Of a stretch of 44,864 nt of DNA, positions 6,899-15,532 are shown in pieces. The stretch's first letter is position 1, and every line of letters starts with the position of its first letter. Below the pieces are notes generated by a model. That model was given only the letters and a program-made list of their open reading frames with translations, ran no database searches and had not been told where the DNA came from. This stretch comes from Nostoc sp. JL34 (GTDB lineage: Bacteria; Cyanobacteriota; Cyanobacteriia; Cyanobacteriales; Nostocaceae): positions 1 through 44,864 of the forward strand of contig NZ_JABXKQ010000059.1 of the NCBI RefSeq assembly GCF_017114945.1. The letters run 5' to 3'. Both the position numbers and the translations under genes were made by a program.

Positions 6899-8164
6899 TT
6901 GTTAAAACAACTGACTAATACCGTATTTCCAGCCTCGGTCTTCCGACTAGAGAGTGGTTTAACTTTTATTCATCAAGAAATTCCCACTACCCCTGTAGTT
7001 GTAGCGGATGTTTGGGTGCGTGCTGGAGCCAGCCTAGAGCCAGAACCGTGGTTCGGTATGGCGCACTTTTTAGAACACATGATTTTTAAAGGTACGGCGA
7101 CACTACCCCCTGGAATGTTCGATTACAAAGTTGAAAATCGGGGTGGTGTAAGTAATGCGGCGACAAGCTATGATTATGCTCATTATTCACTCACCACAGC
7201 AGCCCCTTATTTAAAAGATACTCTGCCCTACTTGGGAGAACTACTGCTCAATGCGGCAATTCCAGAAGATGAATTTAGCCGCGAACGGGACGTGGTGCTA
7301 GAGGAAATTCGCTCTTGTCAGGACGATTCCGACTGGATAGGATTCCAAACTCTGATTCAAAGCATCTATCCGCATCACCCTTACGGACGTTCGGTGCTGG
7401 GTACTGAGCAAGAATTGATGCAGCAGTCACCAGAGGCAATGCGTTGTTTTCACCGCACTCACTATCAGCCGGAAAACATGACGGTGGTGATTGCAGGAGG
7501 TATAGCCCAGCAACCAGCTTGGGAAATGGTAAATGATTCATTTGCTGATTTTGCCGAACGCTCAAATTGTCCACAGTTTGAGAAAGTGGCAAAGCCAGTG
7601 ATAACAGGAATTCACCGTCAAGAACTGTGTTTACCACGCATAGAGCAAGCGCGATTGTTGATGGCGTGGCTTGTACCAGGAGTAGAAGAAATCCGCACTG
7701 GCTATGGTTTAGATTTGTTATCAGTGTTATTGGCAGAAGGGCGGACTTCGCGTTTAGTGCGTGATTTGCGAGAAGATTTGCAATTGGTACAGGGAATTTG
7801 CAGTAGTTTTTCTCTACAACGGGAATCAAGTTTATTTACAATAACTGCCTGGTTGGAACCAGAAAATCTGGAGGAAGTTGAGTCCTTGATTTGCGCTCAT
7901 TTGGATGATTTGCAAACTAGAGGAATTAGTGAACAGGAACTTGCCCGCACACGCAGGCTGCTATGTAATGAGTATGCGTTTTCTACCGAAACGCCAAATC
8001 AGTTGACGGGGCTTTATGGGTATTACAGTACCATCGCCCAAGCTGAATTAGCTGTGACATATCCCCAGCAGATTCTGTCTTTTGATGCCCAAGAACTGCA
8101 AAAATTAGCTAAACAGTATCTCTCGCCGGAGAATTACGCGATTACTGTACTTAAACCGTGTTAA
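6899..8164 (+). CDS. M16 family zinc metallopeptidase (catalytic subunit)
   Basis: A 421-residue processing-peptidase-like protein. The inverted zinc motif HFLEH is at residues 56-60, with the family context GMAHFLEHMIFKGT. The downstream acidic helix RERDVVLEEIRS supplies the third zinc ligand about 75 residues later. The C-terminal M16 half has the GRTSRLVRDLRED region but lacks the tyrosine of the R/Y pair, which the next gene supplies. The two genes are only 94 bases apart and resemble two-gene bacterial M16B heterodimers. The start is a TTG; no in-frame ATG or GTG lies close upstream. The substrate is unknown. Confidence 0.92.
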   Translation: MLKQLTNTVFPASVFRLESGLTFIHQEIPTTPVVVADVWVRAGASLEPEPWFGMAHFLEHMIFKGTATLPPGMFDYKVENRGGVSNAATSYDYAHYSLTTAAPYLKDTLPYLGELLLNAAIPEDEFSRERDVVLEEIRSCQDDSDWIGFQTLIQSIYPHHPYGRSVLGTEQELMQQSPEAMRCFHRTHYQPENMTVVIAGGIAQQPAWEMVNDSFADFAERSNCPQFEKVAKPVITGIHRQELCLPRIEQARLLMAWLVPGVEEIRTGYGLDLLSVLLAEGRTSRLVRDLREDLQLVQGICSSFSLQRESSLFTITAWLEPENLEEVESLICAHLDDLQTRGISEQELARTRRLLCNEYAFSTETPNQLTGLYGYYSTIAQAELAVTYPQQILSFDAQELQKLAKQYLSPENYAITVLKPC

Positions 8165-8260
8165 TCATTAGTCATTAGTCATTAGTCATTAGCAAAAGAC
8201 AAATGATAACTGACAAAGGACAAATGACAAAGGACAAATGACAAAGGACAAATGATAAAT
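8165..8260. repeat. heptanucleotide tandem repeats (STRR-like) running into a start codon
   Basis: Four copies of TCATTAG (8165-8192) are followed, after a short gap, by nine heptamers from 8198 to 8260. These are GACAAAT, GATAACT, then GACAAAG and GACAAAT alternating three times, then GATAAAT. The last unit contributes the A and T of the ATG at 8259. Each 14-base pair of units contains AAAGGA followed by an ATG, so the array itself supplies the ribosome binding site. Short heptameric repeats are a known trait of heterocystous cyanobacteria. Confidence 0.9.
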
Positions 8261-9530
8261 GACAACCTTGCTGCAAAAATCGCCTATTCATCGCACCGTA
8301 TTGAACAATGGCATTGTCGTGCTGGTGGCAGAAAATCCTGCTGCGGACATTATTGCAGCGCGAATCTTTGTGCGTGCTGGTAGTTGTAACGAAAACCGGG
8401 AGCAAGCAGGGTTGGCACATTTGCTATCGGCAGTAATGACAAAGGGATGTGATGGACTTTCTAGCTTGGAAATTGCAGAAATTGTCGAGTCTGTAGGAGC
8501 GAGTTTGAGTGCGGATGCTGGCACTGATTATTTTTTGCTATCTTTCAAGACGGTAACATCCGATTTTGCAGAAATTTTAGCATTGGCAGGGCGGATTTTG
8601 CGATCGCCTACTTTTCCCGAAACTCAAGTGGAACTAGAACGCCGTCTAGCACTCCAAGATATTCGTTCGCAAAAAGAGCAACCGTTCACCGTCGCTTTTG
8701 AACAAATGCGGCAGGTAATGTACCAAAATCATCCATACTCGATGTCAGTGCTAGGCGATGAATCCACCATGAGCCGCTTAACTCGTGAGGATTTAGTAGA
8801 TTATCACCAAACTTATTTCCGTCCAGATAATGTAGTAATTAGTATTGCTGGTAGAGTCACATCTACAGATGCAGTGGCATTGGTGGAAGAAGTTTTTGGT
8901 GATTGGCAAGCCACAGCCCAAGCACTGCCAATACTGAATTTACCTGAAATTAAGATAGAACCGCAGGTAAGGCTGAAGCCAGTACAGACGCAACAATCAA
9001 TCGTGATGCTCGGTTATTTGGGAACATCGGTGAGTTCTGTTGACTACGCCCCATTGAAGTTGCTGTGTACCTACTTGGGAAATGGGCTTTCTAGCCGCTT
9101 GTTTGTCGAATTACGGGAAAAACGAGGTTTAGCTTACGAAGTATCTGCATTTTACTCTACAAGGCTATTCCCAGCGTCGTTTGTAGTTTACATCGGTACA
9201 GCGCCAGAGAATACCAGCATTGCCCTAGAAGGACTGCGTACAGAAGTAGATTTACTATGTACTACCGAAATATCTGAAAACGCACTCCAAGCTGCTAAAA
9301 ACAAGATCCTGGGGCAGTACGCCTTGGGTAAACAAACGAACGGGCAAATTGCTCAAATATACGGTTGGTATGAAATTTTGGGCTTAGGAATTGATTTTGA
9401 CACCAAGTTCCAAGAATTGATTGCGGCGGTGAGTGCCAAGGATGCGATCGCTTCAGCTTGTAAGTATTTAAAAGAGCCTTACTTATCTTTAGTTGGTCAA
9501 GAAGAAGCAATTAATCGAGCGATCGCATAG
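8259..9530 (+). CDS. M16 family peptidase-like protein, non-catalytic subunit
   Basis: A 423-residue M16 homologue in which the zinc motif is degenerate: GLAHLLSAVMTKG has H54 but serine and alanine where the glutamate and second histidine should be, so it should not bind zinc. The C-terminal half keeps the arginine and tyrosine of the family (SSRLFVELREKRGLAY, around residues 275-300), which in split M16B enzymes are provided by the inactive partner. Together with the preceding gene it should form one heterodimeric peptidase. The start codon lies at the end of the heptamer array, with AAAGGA ten bases upstream. Confidence 0.92.
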   Translation: MTTLLQKSPIHRTVLNNGIVVLVAENPAADIIAARIFVRAGSCNENREQAGLAHLLSAVMTKGCDGLSSLEIAEIVESVGASLSADAGTDYFLLSFKTVTSDFAEILALAGRILRSPTFPETQVELERRLALQDIRSQKEQPFTVAFEQMRQVMYQNHPYSMSVLGDESTMSRLTREDLVDYHQTYFRPDNVVISIAGRVTSTDAVALVEEVFGDWQATAQALPILNLPEIKIEPQVRLKPVQTQQSIVMLGYLGTSVSSVDYAPLKLLCTYLGNGLSSRLFVELREKRGLAYEVSAFYSTRLFPASFVVYIGTAPENTSIALEGLRTEVDLLCTTEISENALQAAKNKILGQYALGKQTNGQIAQIYGWYEILGLGIDFDTKFQELIAAVSAKDAIASACKYLKEPYLSLVGQEEAINRAIA

Positions 9531-9596
9531 GCAGGCTTATTCTAATTCCCTGCTTTTTGAGAAGGGTTAAAAAGCAAGCGGATTGAATTATGTGCC

Positions 9597-9622
9597 GCAG
9601 CTACGCCCGTCGAAGACATCGT
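9597..9622. repeat. interspersed repeat copy (variant ending GGGCGTAGCTGC)
   Basis: The reverse complement reads ACGATGTCTTCGACGGGCGT and continues AGCTGC. It matches the copy inside the large histidine kinase at 42930-42955 at 24 of 26 positions. It lies in the 160-base gap upstream of the peptidoglycan-binding protein gene. Confidence 0.75.
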
Positions 9623-9692
9623 AAATGGATCAGCTGTTTTTTAGACCAAGCGGCTGTACCATTAGCATGAGAATCTTCTGGGAGTAAATTCC

Positions 9693-10694
9693 GTGCAAAG
9701 CAGCCTGACAGCAAGTATTTTGAGTTACTTAAAATTACTAGACCCAACTGTAAACCGCTGTAGAATGGAAAAACGGCAAAAGGGTTGGTGGCCAAAGAGG
9801 TCTAAATCTTTATCAGCCATTGAAATACTCTTGTTCTCCACTACGCCTCTCTTGATTGCCTCAACGGCTGTAGTATCAATAGCAGCACCACAAAAAATTG
9901 CTCAAGTAAATCCTGGAGATAGCATCAATCGCCCTACCCTCAAAGTTGGTAGTCAAGGCGAACGCGTGGCTGAACTTCAAGCAGCTCTGAAACTTTTGGG
10001 TTTTTACTCTGGTGCTGTAGATGGTACATATAGTGAGAATACAGCCAGTGCTGTTACCCGATTTAAACAAGCAGCTGGTTTGAATCCAGATGGCATTGTT
10101 GATGCCAGCACTTGGCAACGACTTTTCCCAAAAGAACCTGTGGTAGCATCAACAGTCCCTTCATCCCAGCCAAGATTTAACTCAGCTACAAATTTTCCTG
10201 TTCCAACTCAGGCTAGCAACCTCACCAACGTTGCAAATCCTAACCCCAACCCTCCAAGAAAAGCTGTAACACAAGTTGCGACGAATCCTGAAGCAAGACC
10301 AAGACCTACTACCCCAAAAAAAGCTGTAACACAAGCTGCGACTAACCCTGAGCCAAGACCTGCTACCCCAAAAAAACCTACAACTTCCAGCACACAAAAA
10401 ACGCCGAATCGTACTACATCAACTACTCGAACTCAGCCAAACACAACTACTAAGCGAACCCCTGGTATTCAATACACCTCAGAAGGATTGCCAATTTTGC
10501 GTGTAGGATTACGTGGTTCTGAAGTTGTTAAGTTGCAACAACAACTGAAAAAGCTTGGTTTTTTAAAAGGCGATGCCGATGGAGACTTTGGCGCGACAAC
10601 CGAAGCAGCTGTGAAAGCTGCACAAACGCGCTATGGTTTAGAACCTGACGGTGTAGTTGGTGGCTCTACCTGGGAGGTTCTTTTGCGGCGTTAG
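9693..10694 (+). CDS. membrane-anchored protein with two peptidoglycan-binding domains
   Basis: A 333-residue protein starting at GTG with GGGAG eight bases upstream. A hydrophobic segment near residues 46-68 acts as signal or anchor. Two PG_binding_1 domains follow: one at about 88-146 (LKVGSQGERVAELQAALKLL, ending DGIVDASTWQRLF) and one at about 268-332 (LRVGLRGSEVVKLQQQLKKL, ending DGVVGGSTWEVLL). They are joined by a Pro/Thr/Lys-rich linker of about 115 residues that contains a duplicated KKAVTQxATNPE unit. It probably binds the cell wall. No catalytic domain is present. Confidence 0.9.
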   Translation: MQSSLTASILSYLKLLDPTVNRCRMEKRQKGWWPKRSKSLSAIEILLFSTTPLLIASTAVVSIAAPQKIAQVNPGDSINRPTLKVGSQGERVAELQAALKLLGFYSGAVDGTYSENTASAVTRFKQAAGLNPDGIVDASTWQRLFPKEPVVASTVPSSQPRFNSATNFPVPTQASNLTNVANPNPNPPRKAVTQVATNPEARPRPTTPKKAVTQAATNPEPRPATPKKPTTSSTQKTPNRTTSTTRTQPNTTTKRTPGIQYTSEGLPILRVGLRGSEVVKLQQQLKKLGFLKGDADGDFGATTEAAVKAAQTRYGLEPDGVVGGSTWEVLLRR

Positions 10695-11213
10695 CCGTAC
10701 TAGGGAGCATAGCCAGCTTCTCCCTTTGGGAGAGGCTAGTGCCAAGAAAGAAGACTGCAACCTCCTTACCGCAGAAGCGTCTACAGACTTGTCTCCACTC
10801 TAGAAAACTGGATAACTTATTTCTTGCAAATCCCCAAGATAAGTAGTCAGACAGAATTAATTACACAATGTCATTGCGAATGGGATTGCTTCATTCCGCT
10901 TCGCTCGCAATGACTGTAAATATTTTTGTCCGACTACTTACAGAGGTTTTTCAATTTCGAGAAACCTCCGTAAGGGTTTTGCGCTTCACACCACTTTTTA
11001 GGAATTCACTGCGGTACATCCTGCAATACGATAAAGATACGCCGATTAGAAGTATCTCTCTATGCCAGCACTGAAAAATTACATTGCTTTTGGGCTGATA
11101 AGAGAGTGTAACAACTTTAGGAGCTAGATACAACTACGCCTGATAGTGTTACAGATCACAGATGGCAATAGTGAAATTAATTAAACTTACTGCTAATTCC
11201 TCTAAAAAAACTT
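10695..11213. other. gene-free spacer rich in repeats
   Basis: This stretch has a hairpin (CTTCTCCCTTTGGGAGAGGC near 10719-10738) and the MITE-like element at 10841-10939. Short open frames here are generated by the repeats and do not look coding. The promoter of the 11214 gene should lie near its right end. Confidence 0.5.
10841..10939. mobile_element. MITE-like inverted-repeat element
   Basis: A 99-base element whose ends are long imperfect inverted repeats. The left arm 10841-10879 (AAGTAGTCAGACAG... GTCATTGCGA) pairs with the right arm 10905-10939 (TCGCAATGAC... GACTACTT) with a four-base gap and few mismatches. The core contains TTCCGCTTCGCTCGCAATGA. There is no coding capacity. Elements with these features occur many times in Nostoc-type genomes, to my knowledge without a settled name. 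Confidence 0.75.
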
Positions 11214-11567
11214 ATGCAACACTTTTTATTAACTTGGCTCGGTACTGCGATCGCGTTATTCATTACTGCTAATATCGTTCCGGGATTCTTTATCAAGAAT
11301 TTTGTCACTGCCTTAATTGCTGCCCTTGTTATTGGTCTAGTTAATGCATTTATTAGACCAATTTTGCAGATTTTGACGTTTCCGATTACCTTACTCACCT
11401 TTGGTTTATTTACATTGGTGATTAACGCCTTAGCCCTTTGGCTGGCAAGTGTCCTAACTCCTGGTTCTGGCTTTGAAATTCAGGGCTTTTTACCTGCTTT
11501 GTTAGGTTCAATTGTGCTAGCAATTGTTTCTAGTGTAATTAACTATTTTTTGAGAGTTGTTGACTAG
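11214..11567 (+). CDS. phage holin family 4-like small membrane protein
   Basis: A 117-residue protein with four predicted membrane segments (around 3-22, 28-50, 54-80 and 91-114) and almost no soluble part. The pattern LTALIAALVIGLVNAFIRPIL with ILTFPITLLTFGLFTLVINA is the signature of PF04020 (named after a mycobacteriophage holin, but mostly chromosomal proteins of unknown role in bacteria). There are no phage genes nearby, so a lysis role is unlikely. It converges on the CobE-like gene with only five bases between the stops. Confidence 0.88.
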   Translation: MQHFLLTWLGTAIALFITANIVPGFFIKNFVTALIAALVIGLVNAFIRPILQILTFPITLLTFGLFTLVINALALWLASVLTPGSGFEIQGFLPALLGSIVLAIVSSVINYFLRVVD

Positions 11568-11572
11568 AAAAA

Positions 11573-12094
11573 TTAGTCAATTGTAATACTAATATTTGAA
11601 GCTTGAGCAACAGCTAGTGTTACCGCTCCTGGTTGGCCTTGTAGCTGGAAATTTTTCTTAGTAACTAAGAGTCTCACCTGTAATTTCTCCATATTTGGAA
11701 AGGGGAAAACAGTCAACGATGTGAGTTGAGAAGCTGCAAGAATAGCAGCGGCCTCTGCTACGCTAGGTGTACCTACTTTATGGTCAGTAATTGTGGCAGG
11801 GTTAGGGACACAGACAGAGCTAAGGATTTTTGCCGAAAAGGTTTTTAGAGGCCAATTGCGGAGATTGCAAAGTTCTACTAAGCCGACTTCTGAGGCTTTA
11901 GTGTCAATGGTAGCAATACCTGCGATCGCACTTGGAAAAAGTTGATTTTCTCGAAACACTTGCTCAATTGCCCAATCAATCAACTGCCATGATGTTCCTC
12001 GCTTACAACCTATTCCTACCCATAAAACCTGTTGCACTCGGCCTATTTCCTTATTCAATTCGTCAGAATTTGGTTTACTCCAACAGCCAACCAA
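11573..12094 (-). CDS. cobalamin biosynthesis CobE/CbiG C-terminal domain protein
   Basis: A protein of about 170 residues matching the stand-alone CbiG_C/CobE domain. VLWVGIGCKRGTSWQLIDWA is the typical opening (GIGCRRG motif), followed by IAGIATIDTKASEVGLVELC, then VPNPA and VGTPSVAEAAAILAA, the conserved SVAEAAAL-type helix. The domain takes part in the cobalt-precorrin-5A stage of B12 synthesis (CbiG), while the exact role of CobE alone is less clear. The predicted start is a TTG at 12094, inside the end of the upstream Uma2 gene (20-base overlap). A shorter start is possible. No other cobalamin gene is in the window. Confidence 0.82.
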   Translation of the reverse strand: MVGCWSKPNSDELNKEIGRVQQVLWVGIGCKRGTSWQLIDWAIEQVFRENQLFPSAIAGIATIDTKASEVGLVELCNLRNWPLKTFSAKILSSVCVPNPATITDHKVGTPSVAEAAAILAASQLTSLTVFPFPNMEKLQVRLLVTKKNFQLQGQPGAVTLAVAQASNISITID

Positions 12095-12638
12095 ATAAAT
12101 CTCCCACCGTCAGCCTCAACTCACTTGCAAAATCTGGTACAGCAAGTAAAGCATCTAGTTCATCTAACATGATTGGTTGTTGATTTCGGATGTACACAAA
12201 TATTGTTTGTTCTTCTGGATCGATCAGCCAACCCATTTGTGTCTCATGATTCAGGCAATGTAAAATATTTTTTGTAACTTTCGTTTGTCTTTGGTCAGGA
12301 GAAAGGATCTCGATAGTCCAATCGGGAGCAGCTTGGAATAAGTTAGCAACTTGACCATTCTGATCACGGGGAATTCTTTGCCAAGTAAAAACAGAAATAT
12401 CTGGCACTATTGACCTTCCGCCAAAAGTACACCGCAGTTCTGGAAAAGCACGAGCAATTCGCTTGGGCTTGACTGTTAAGTTGACAGTGCTAACCATTTC
12501 ACCTTGAATTATACTGTGCTTTCCCTGTGGCATAGGTTTTTGAATGATTTGACTATCAATGTATTCACTAGCAGGCTTTGTTTCTGGTAGCATCATAAAC
12601 TCTGCTAAAGTTATGTTTTTTGATGGTGTCCGTACCAT
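12075..12638 (-). CDS. Uma2 family (DUF820) endonuclease-like protein
   Basis: A 187-residue member of the Uma2/DUF820 family, highly multiplied in cyanobacteria, with a PD-(D/E)XK nuclease-like fold. The usual landmarks are present: TLAEFMMLPETKPASEYIDS at the N-terminus, GGRSIVPDISVFTW (catalytic aspartate strand), PDWTIEILSPDQ (glutamate strand) and WLIDPEEQTIFVY. The D, E and Q residues of the PD-ExK-type site are therefore kept. The biological role is unknown, and no linked mobile element is obvious beyond a MITE-like element just upstream. Confidence 0.9.
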   Translation of the reverse strand: MVRTPSKNITLAEFMMLPETKPASEYIDSQIIQKPMPQGKHSIIQGEMVSTVNLTVKPKRIARAFPELRCTFGGRSIVPDISVFTWQRIPRDQNGQVANLFQAAPDWTIEILSPDQRQTKVTKNILHCLNHETQMGWLIDPEEQTIFVYIRNQQPIMLDELDALLAVPDFASELRLTVGDLFGWLLE

Positions 12639-12663
12639 TTGCGATCGCCTCCAATAATAGACC

Positions 12664-12790
12664 TGTCGGGAAATAGCGAGAAAAATCGCTGAAAACCTTG
12701 TGACACAGGAACTATAGCTATTTATAGTAAAGTTGATTGGAAGGCTTGCTCTATAAAGCTTTCAAAGATTTCTTGCTTTATTTCCCGACA
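12664..12790. mobile_element. MITE-like element with TGTCGGGAAATA ends
   Basis: TGTCGGGAAATA at 12664-12675 is the exact inverse of TATTTCCCGACA at 12779-12790. Similarity continues inward (GCGAGAAA against AAGCAAGAAA), giving imperfect terminal repeats of about 24 bases on a 127-base non-coding unit. It sits between the Uma2 start and the fdhD stop. The structure is that of a miniature inverted-repeat transposable element. Confidence 0.7.
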
Positions 12791-12838
12791 ACTCTAATAT
12801 ATCCTCTTCAAAGTCGAGCAATTCTAATTAATCTACAA

Positions 12839-13678
12839 TTAAGCAGCCTTTATTCTTTGCAAACCAGTGTAAACATTGAACCGTTCTCCGCGCAGGAATC
12901 CAATTAAAGTAATCCCGAATTCCTTGGCGACAGACACCGCCAAACTACTGGGAGCGGAAACAGAACAGACGATGGGAACTCCAGCAGTTGTAGACTTTTG
13001 CAAAATCTCAAAACTAGAGCGTCCGCTAACTAGGACAATACAATTATTTAAAGGCAACTCGTCACTGAGCAAAGCTGTACCAATCAATTTATCCAAAGCA
13101 TTGTGTCGTCCAACATCCTCCCACAGGTTTAACAGTTGTCCTTGAGCATCGAAGGTAGCCGCAGCGTGCAAACCCCCTGTAGCAGTGAAGATACCTTGAG
13201 CAGCCCGGAGCTTGTCTGGTAGGCTATAGATGATCTCAGGTGTTACCGTCGGGCCAGAGGGAATTACTGGACATCCCCGCAGACGCAAAGCCTCTAGGCT
13301 AGCTTTACCACACACTCCACAGGCGCTACTAGTGTAGAAATGACGCTCCAAAGGCTGTAGGTCTGGAATCAACCCATCCCGCAGTTCTACATTTACGATG
13401 TTATGGCGCTGCTCACCATCTACTAATTCATCTACGCAGTAGCTGATCCGTCGGATATCTTCTCTACAGCTAACGACTCCTTCACTGTAGAGAAAACCAG
13501 CAGCTAGTTCAAAATCTGCCCCTGGTGTTCGCATTGTTACAGCTACCGTCTTCTGGAAAGGAACAAGACGAATTTCCAAAGGTTCCTCAGTAGTGAGATG
13601 ATCTAAACGAGGCCGTACTTGACCTTTTTCCACTACCCAGACAGTGGCTTTGGTCTTGCTTTTAGTTGGCATTCTCAT
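12839..13678 (-). CDS. fdhD: FdhD, sulfurtransferase for formate dehydrogenase maturation
   Basis: A 279-residue protein that in other bacteria transfers sulfur from IscS to the molybdenum cofactor of formate dehydrogenase. The essential Cys pair is present (SSACGVCGKAS, C120 and C123). Other family signatures include FELAAGFLYSEG, ATGGLHAAATF, WEDVGRHNALDKLIG and LVSGRSSFEILQK. The length is normal. No formate dehydrogenase or molybdopterin gene is in the window, so its client lies elsewhere, perhaps another molybdenum enzyme. The neighbours are unrelated. Confidence 0.95.
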   Translation of the reverse strand: MRMPTKSKTKATVWVVEKGQVRPRLDHLTTEEPLEIRLVPFQKTVAVTMRTPGADFELAAGFLYSEGVVSCREDIRRISYCVDELVDGEQRHNIVNVELRDGLIPDLQPLERHFYTSSACGVCGKASLEALRLRGCPVIPSGPTVTPEIIYSLPDKLRAAQGIFTATGGLHAAATFDAQGQLLNLWEDVGRHNALDKLIGTALLSDELPLNNCIVLVSGRSSFEILQKSTTAGVPIVCSVSAPSSLAVSVAKEFGITLIGFLRGERFNVYTGLQRIKAA

Positions 13679-13897
13679 ATTTGTGAAAGTTGGGAAATTT
13701 AAATTTTGATACTAATCTGGAAACAGAGTAATGCTATTTGTATATCAGATGTCAAAGTAATTCATAGTTACAATCAGTAGGGTCTTGTATCCTCTTAATT
13801 AAGAATTATGAATTAGTAATTATTTGGTCAGATTGATGCTCACCAACTACTTTGTGCCGTTGAGCTAGATCGACTAGGTTTCTGTTTAGGAAGTAAA

Positions 13898-15079
13898 ATG
13901 AACCTAAAATTTTTGGTTTTCAGGAAAATTATATTTGCAATAGTCTTTGTGATTTCCCTTGGTTTTACAGGATACTTAGTGGGTGATAACATTAGTCAGA
14001 GAGTAATTGAAAAATCTCTTGCTAAACAAGTCATATCTACCTCCACTGTAGGAAAAAGTTCTCAACTACAGAAACTTTTAAATGAGATAGTTATAGAACA
14101 GCGAATTCCCGGTGCAGTAATGTATATTACTACACCGAAAGGTTCTTGGCTGGGAGCATCTGGAGTGAATAACTTATCAACTAAAACCCGGATGAAACCC
14201 ACGGATGGCTTTGCCATTGCCAGTATGAGTAAAACTTTTATGGCAGTGGTTGTGCTGAAATTAGTGGAGCAAGGGAAGATAGGATTAGATCGGGCGATCG
14301 CAACCTACTTACCAAGAGACATCACTCCTCATATTGTCAACAGCGACAAAATTACAGTTCGTCAACTGCTCAACCATACCAGTGGTGTTGCTGAATACCT
14401 AGAAACAAAAGAGTTTATTCAAGCTACTGCCAAAAGAAGTCGCTCACAGCCTTGGACAGCCAGAGAAGCTATTCAGTATATGTATAAAGAGCAACCGCAG
14501 GCAAATCCTGGAGAAAAATTTATTTATACTGATTGCAACTACATTCTTTTGGAACTGATTGTTGAAAATATCACTAGAGGAACTCTCGCCCAAGCAATCC
14601 GCAGTCAGATTTTAAAACCATTAGGATTAAAACATACCTTCACGGAATTGCGCGAACCGACAATTGGAGAAGTCGCTACAGGTTATGGCGATCGCAATAA
14701 GGATGGTAAGCTAGATAGCTACGCCAAAGTCAATGATGGTAATGGTTTGGGAGATGGTGGATTAGTTTCAACAGCAGAGGATTTAGCCAAGTTCGCCAAA
14801 GCGTTATTTGTCAAAAAAACCTTACTTTCCTCGAAGATGATGAAACAAATGCTGAAATTTAAAGATAATGGCGTAGGCTACAGCTATGGGTTGGGTGTAG
14901 AACGATTTTCATCTCCTTTAGCAAAAGCAATTGGGCATAGTGGTACAGCTTATGGCTTCGTAACATTGCTTGCATATATCCCCAATCAAAATACCACTAT
15001 AGTAGTGCTGCTAAACAATCAAAATGTTGATATTAAATCAGTAGCTAAGACAGGTCTAGAGGTTGTAGAGAATCATTGA
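13898..15079 (+). CDS. beta-lactamase-type serine hydrolase (class C / PBP4-like), exported
   Basis: A 393-residue protein with an N-terminal hydrophobic segment (residues 11-28) acting as signal or anchor. The catalytic S-x-x-K is SMSK at 109-112. A Y-T-D triad (FIYTDCNY) stands at the Y-x-N position, and HSG (GHSGTAYGF) at the KTG-equivalent position. These belong to the beta-lactamase/transpeptidase superfamily (PF00144). YTD instead of YxN points more to an esterase, D-aminopeptidase or carboxypeptidase than a true antibiotic beta-lactamase. AGGAAG four bases before the ATG supports the start. It stands alone. Confidence 0.9.
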   Translation: MNLKFLVFRKIIFAIVFVISLGFTGYLVGDNISQRVIEKSLAKQVISTSTVGKSSQLQKLLNEIVIEQRIPGAVMYITTPKGSWLGASGVNNLSTKTRMKPTDGFAIASMSKTFMAVVVLKLVEQGKIGLDRAIATYLPRDITPHIVNSDKITVRQLLNHTSGVAEYLETKEFIQATAKRSRSQPWTAREAIQYMYKEQPQANPGEKFIYTDCNYILLELIVENITRGTLAQAIRSQILKPLGLKHTFTELREPTIGEVATGYGDRNKDGKLDSYAKVNDGNGLGDGGLVSTAEDLAKFAKALFVKKTLLSSKMMKQMLKFKDNGVGYSYGLGVERFSSPLAKAIGHSGTAYGFVTLLAYIPNQNTTIVVLLNNQNVDIKSVAKTGLEVVENH

Positions 15080-15532
15080 TAGTAATTTGTAATTACTGAC
15101 GTTTCGCTCATTTGCAGAGAAGCTTCTCAACTTTGGGTAATGTCTGGATATGAGCAAAACCTTTACAGTCACAAATATTAGTTAAAGTTTTAACTTTTAT
15201 CTTTGCTTTCCTATATATTTAGGATATAGGCTTTAAGGCTTTGCTGAATTCAGCTATTGTAGAAAGTAGTGATAATTTTTGGAAAAGTATCAACGGGTCG
15301 CAGCGAAGAGTCTCCCACCAACGAGTACGGATAGTGAGGGAGGAACACCGCTCCGGGATTGGCTACTGGGGATTGAGAAAACATTCCAAAAGATGTTCGG
15401 GGTTAGAGCCAATTTCATAATTTTTGGTTTGAAATACGACTACCCCAATGCCTAATGCTTAATCCCCAATCCCTTTTACATACTTTCCTTATACAGTAAG
15501 GTTAGCTTTGCAGATAGTTTGGCTGCCACAAA
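15080..15532. other. spacer with short repeats
   Basis: No gene seen. Its right part contains heptamer-like traces (CCCCAATGCCTAATGCTTAA, then TCCCCAATCCC), remnants of short tandem repeats. The UPF0182 promoter should lie near its right end. Confidence 0.4.

Noticed and set aside
8165..8260. CRISPR or iteron array
   Set aside because: Units are 7 bases with no spacers, typical of short tandem repeats in heterocystous cyanobacteria.
10868..11074. Open frame of 68 codons on the plus strand
   Set aside because: It starts inside the MITE-like inverted repeat and its residues follow the repeat; no ribosome binding site or protein-like pattern.
11214..11567. Sign of a prophage because of the holin-type protein
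   Set aside because: PF04020 proteins are mostly chromosomal. No endolysin, capsid, integrase or other phage gene is near.
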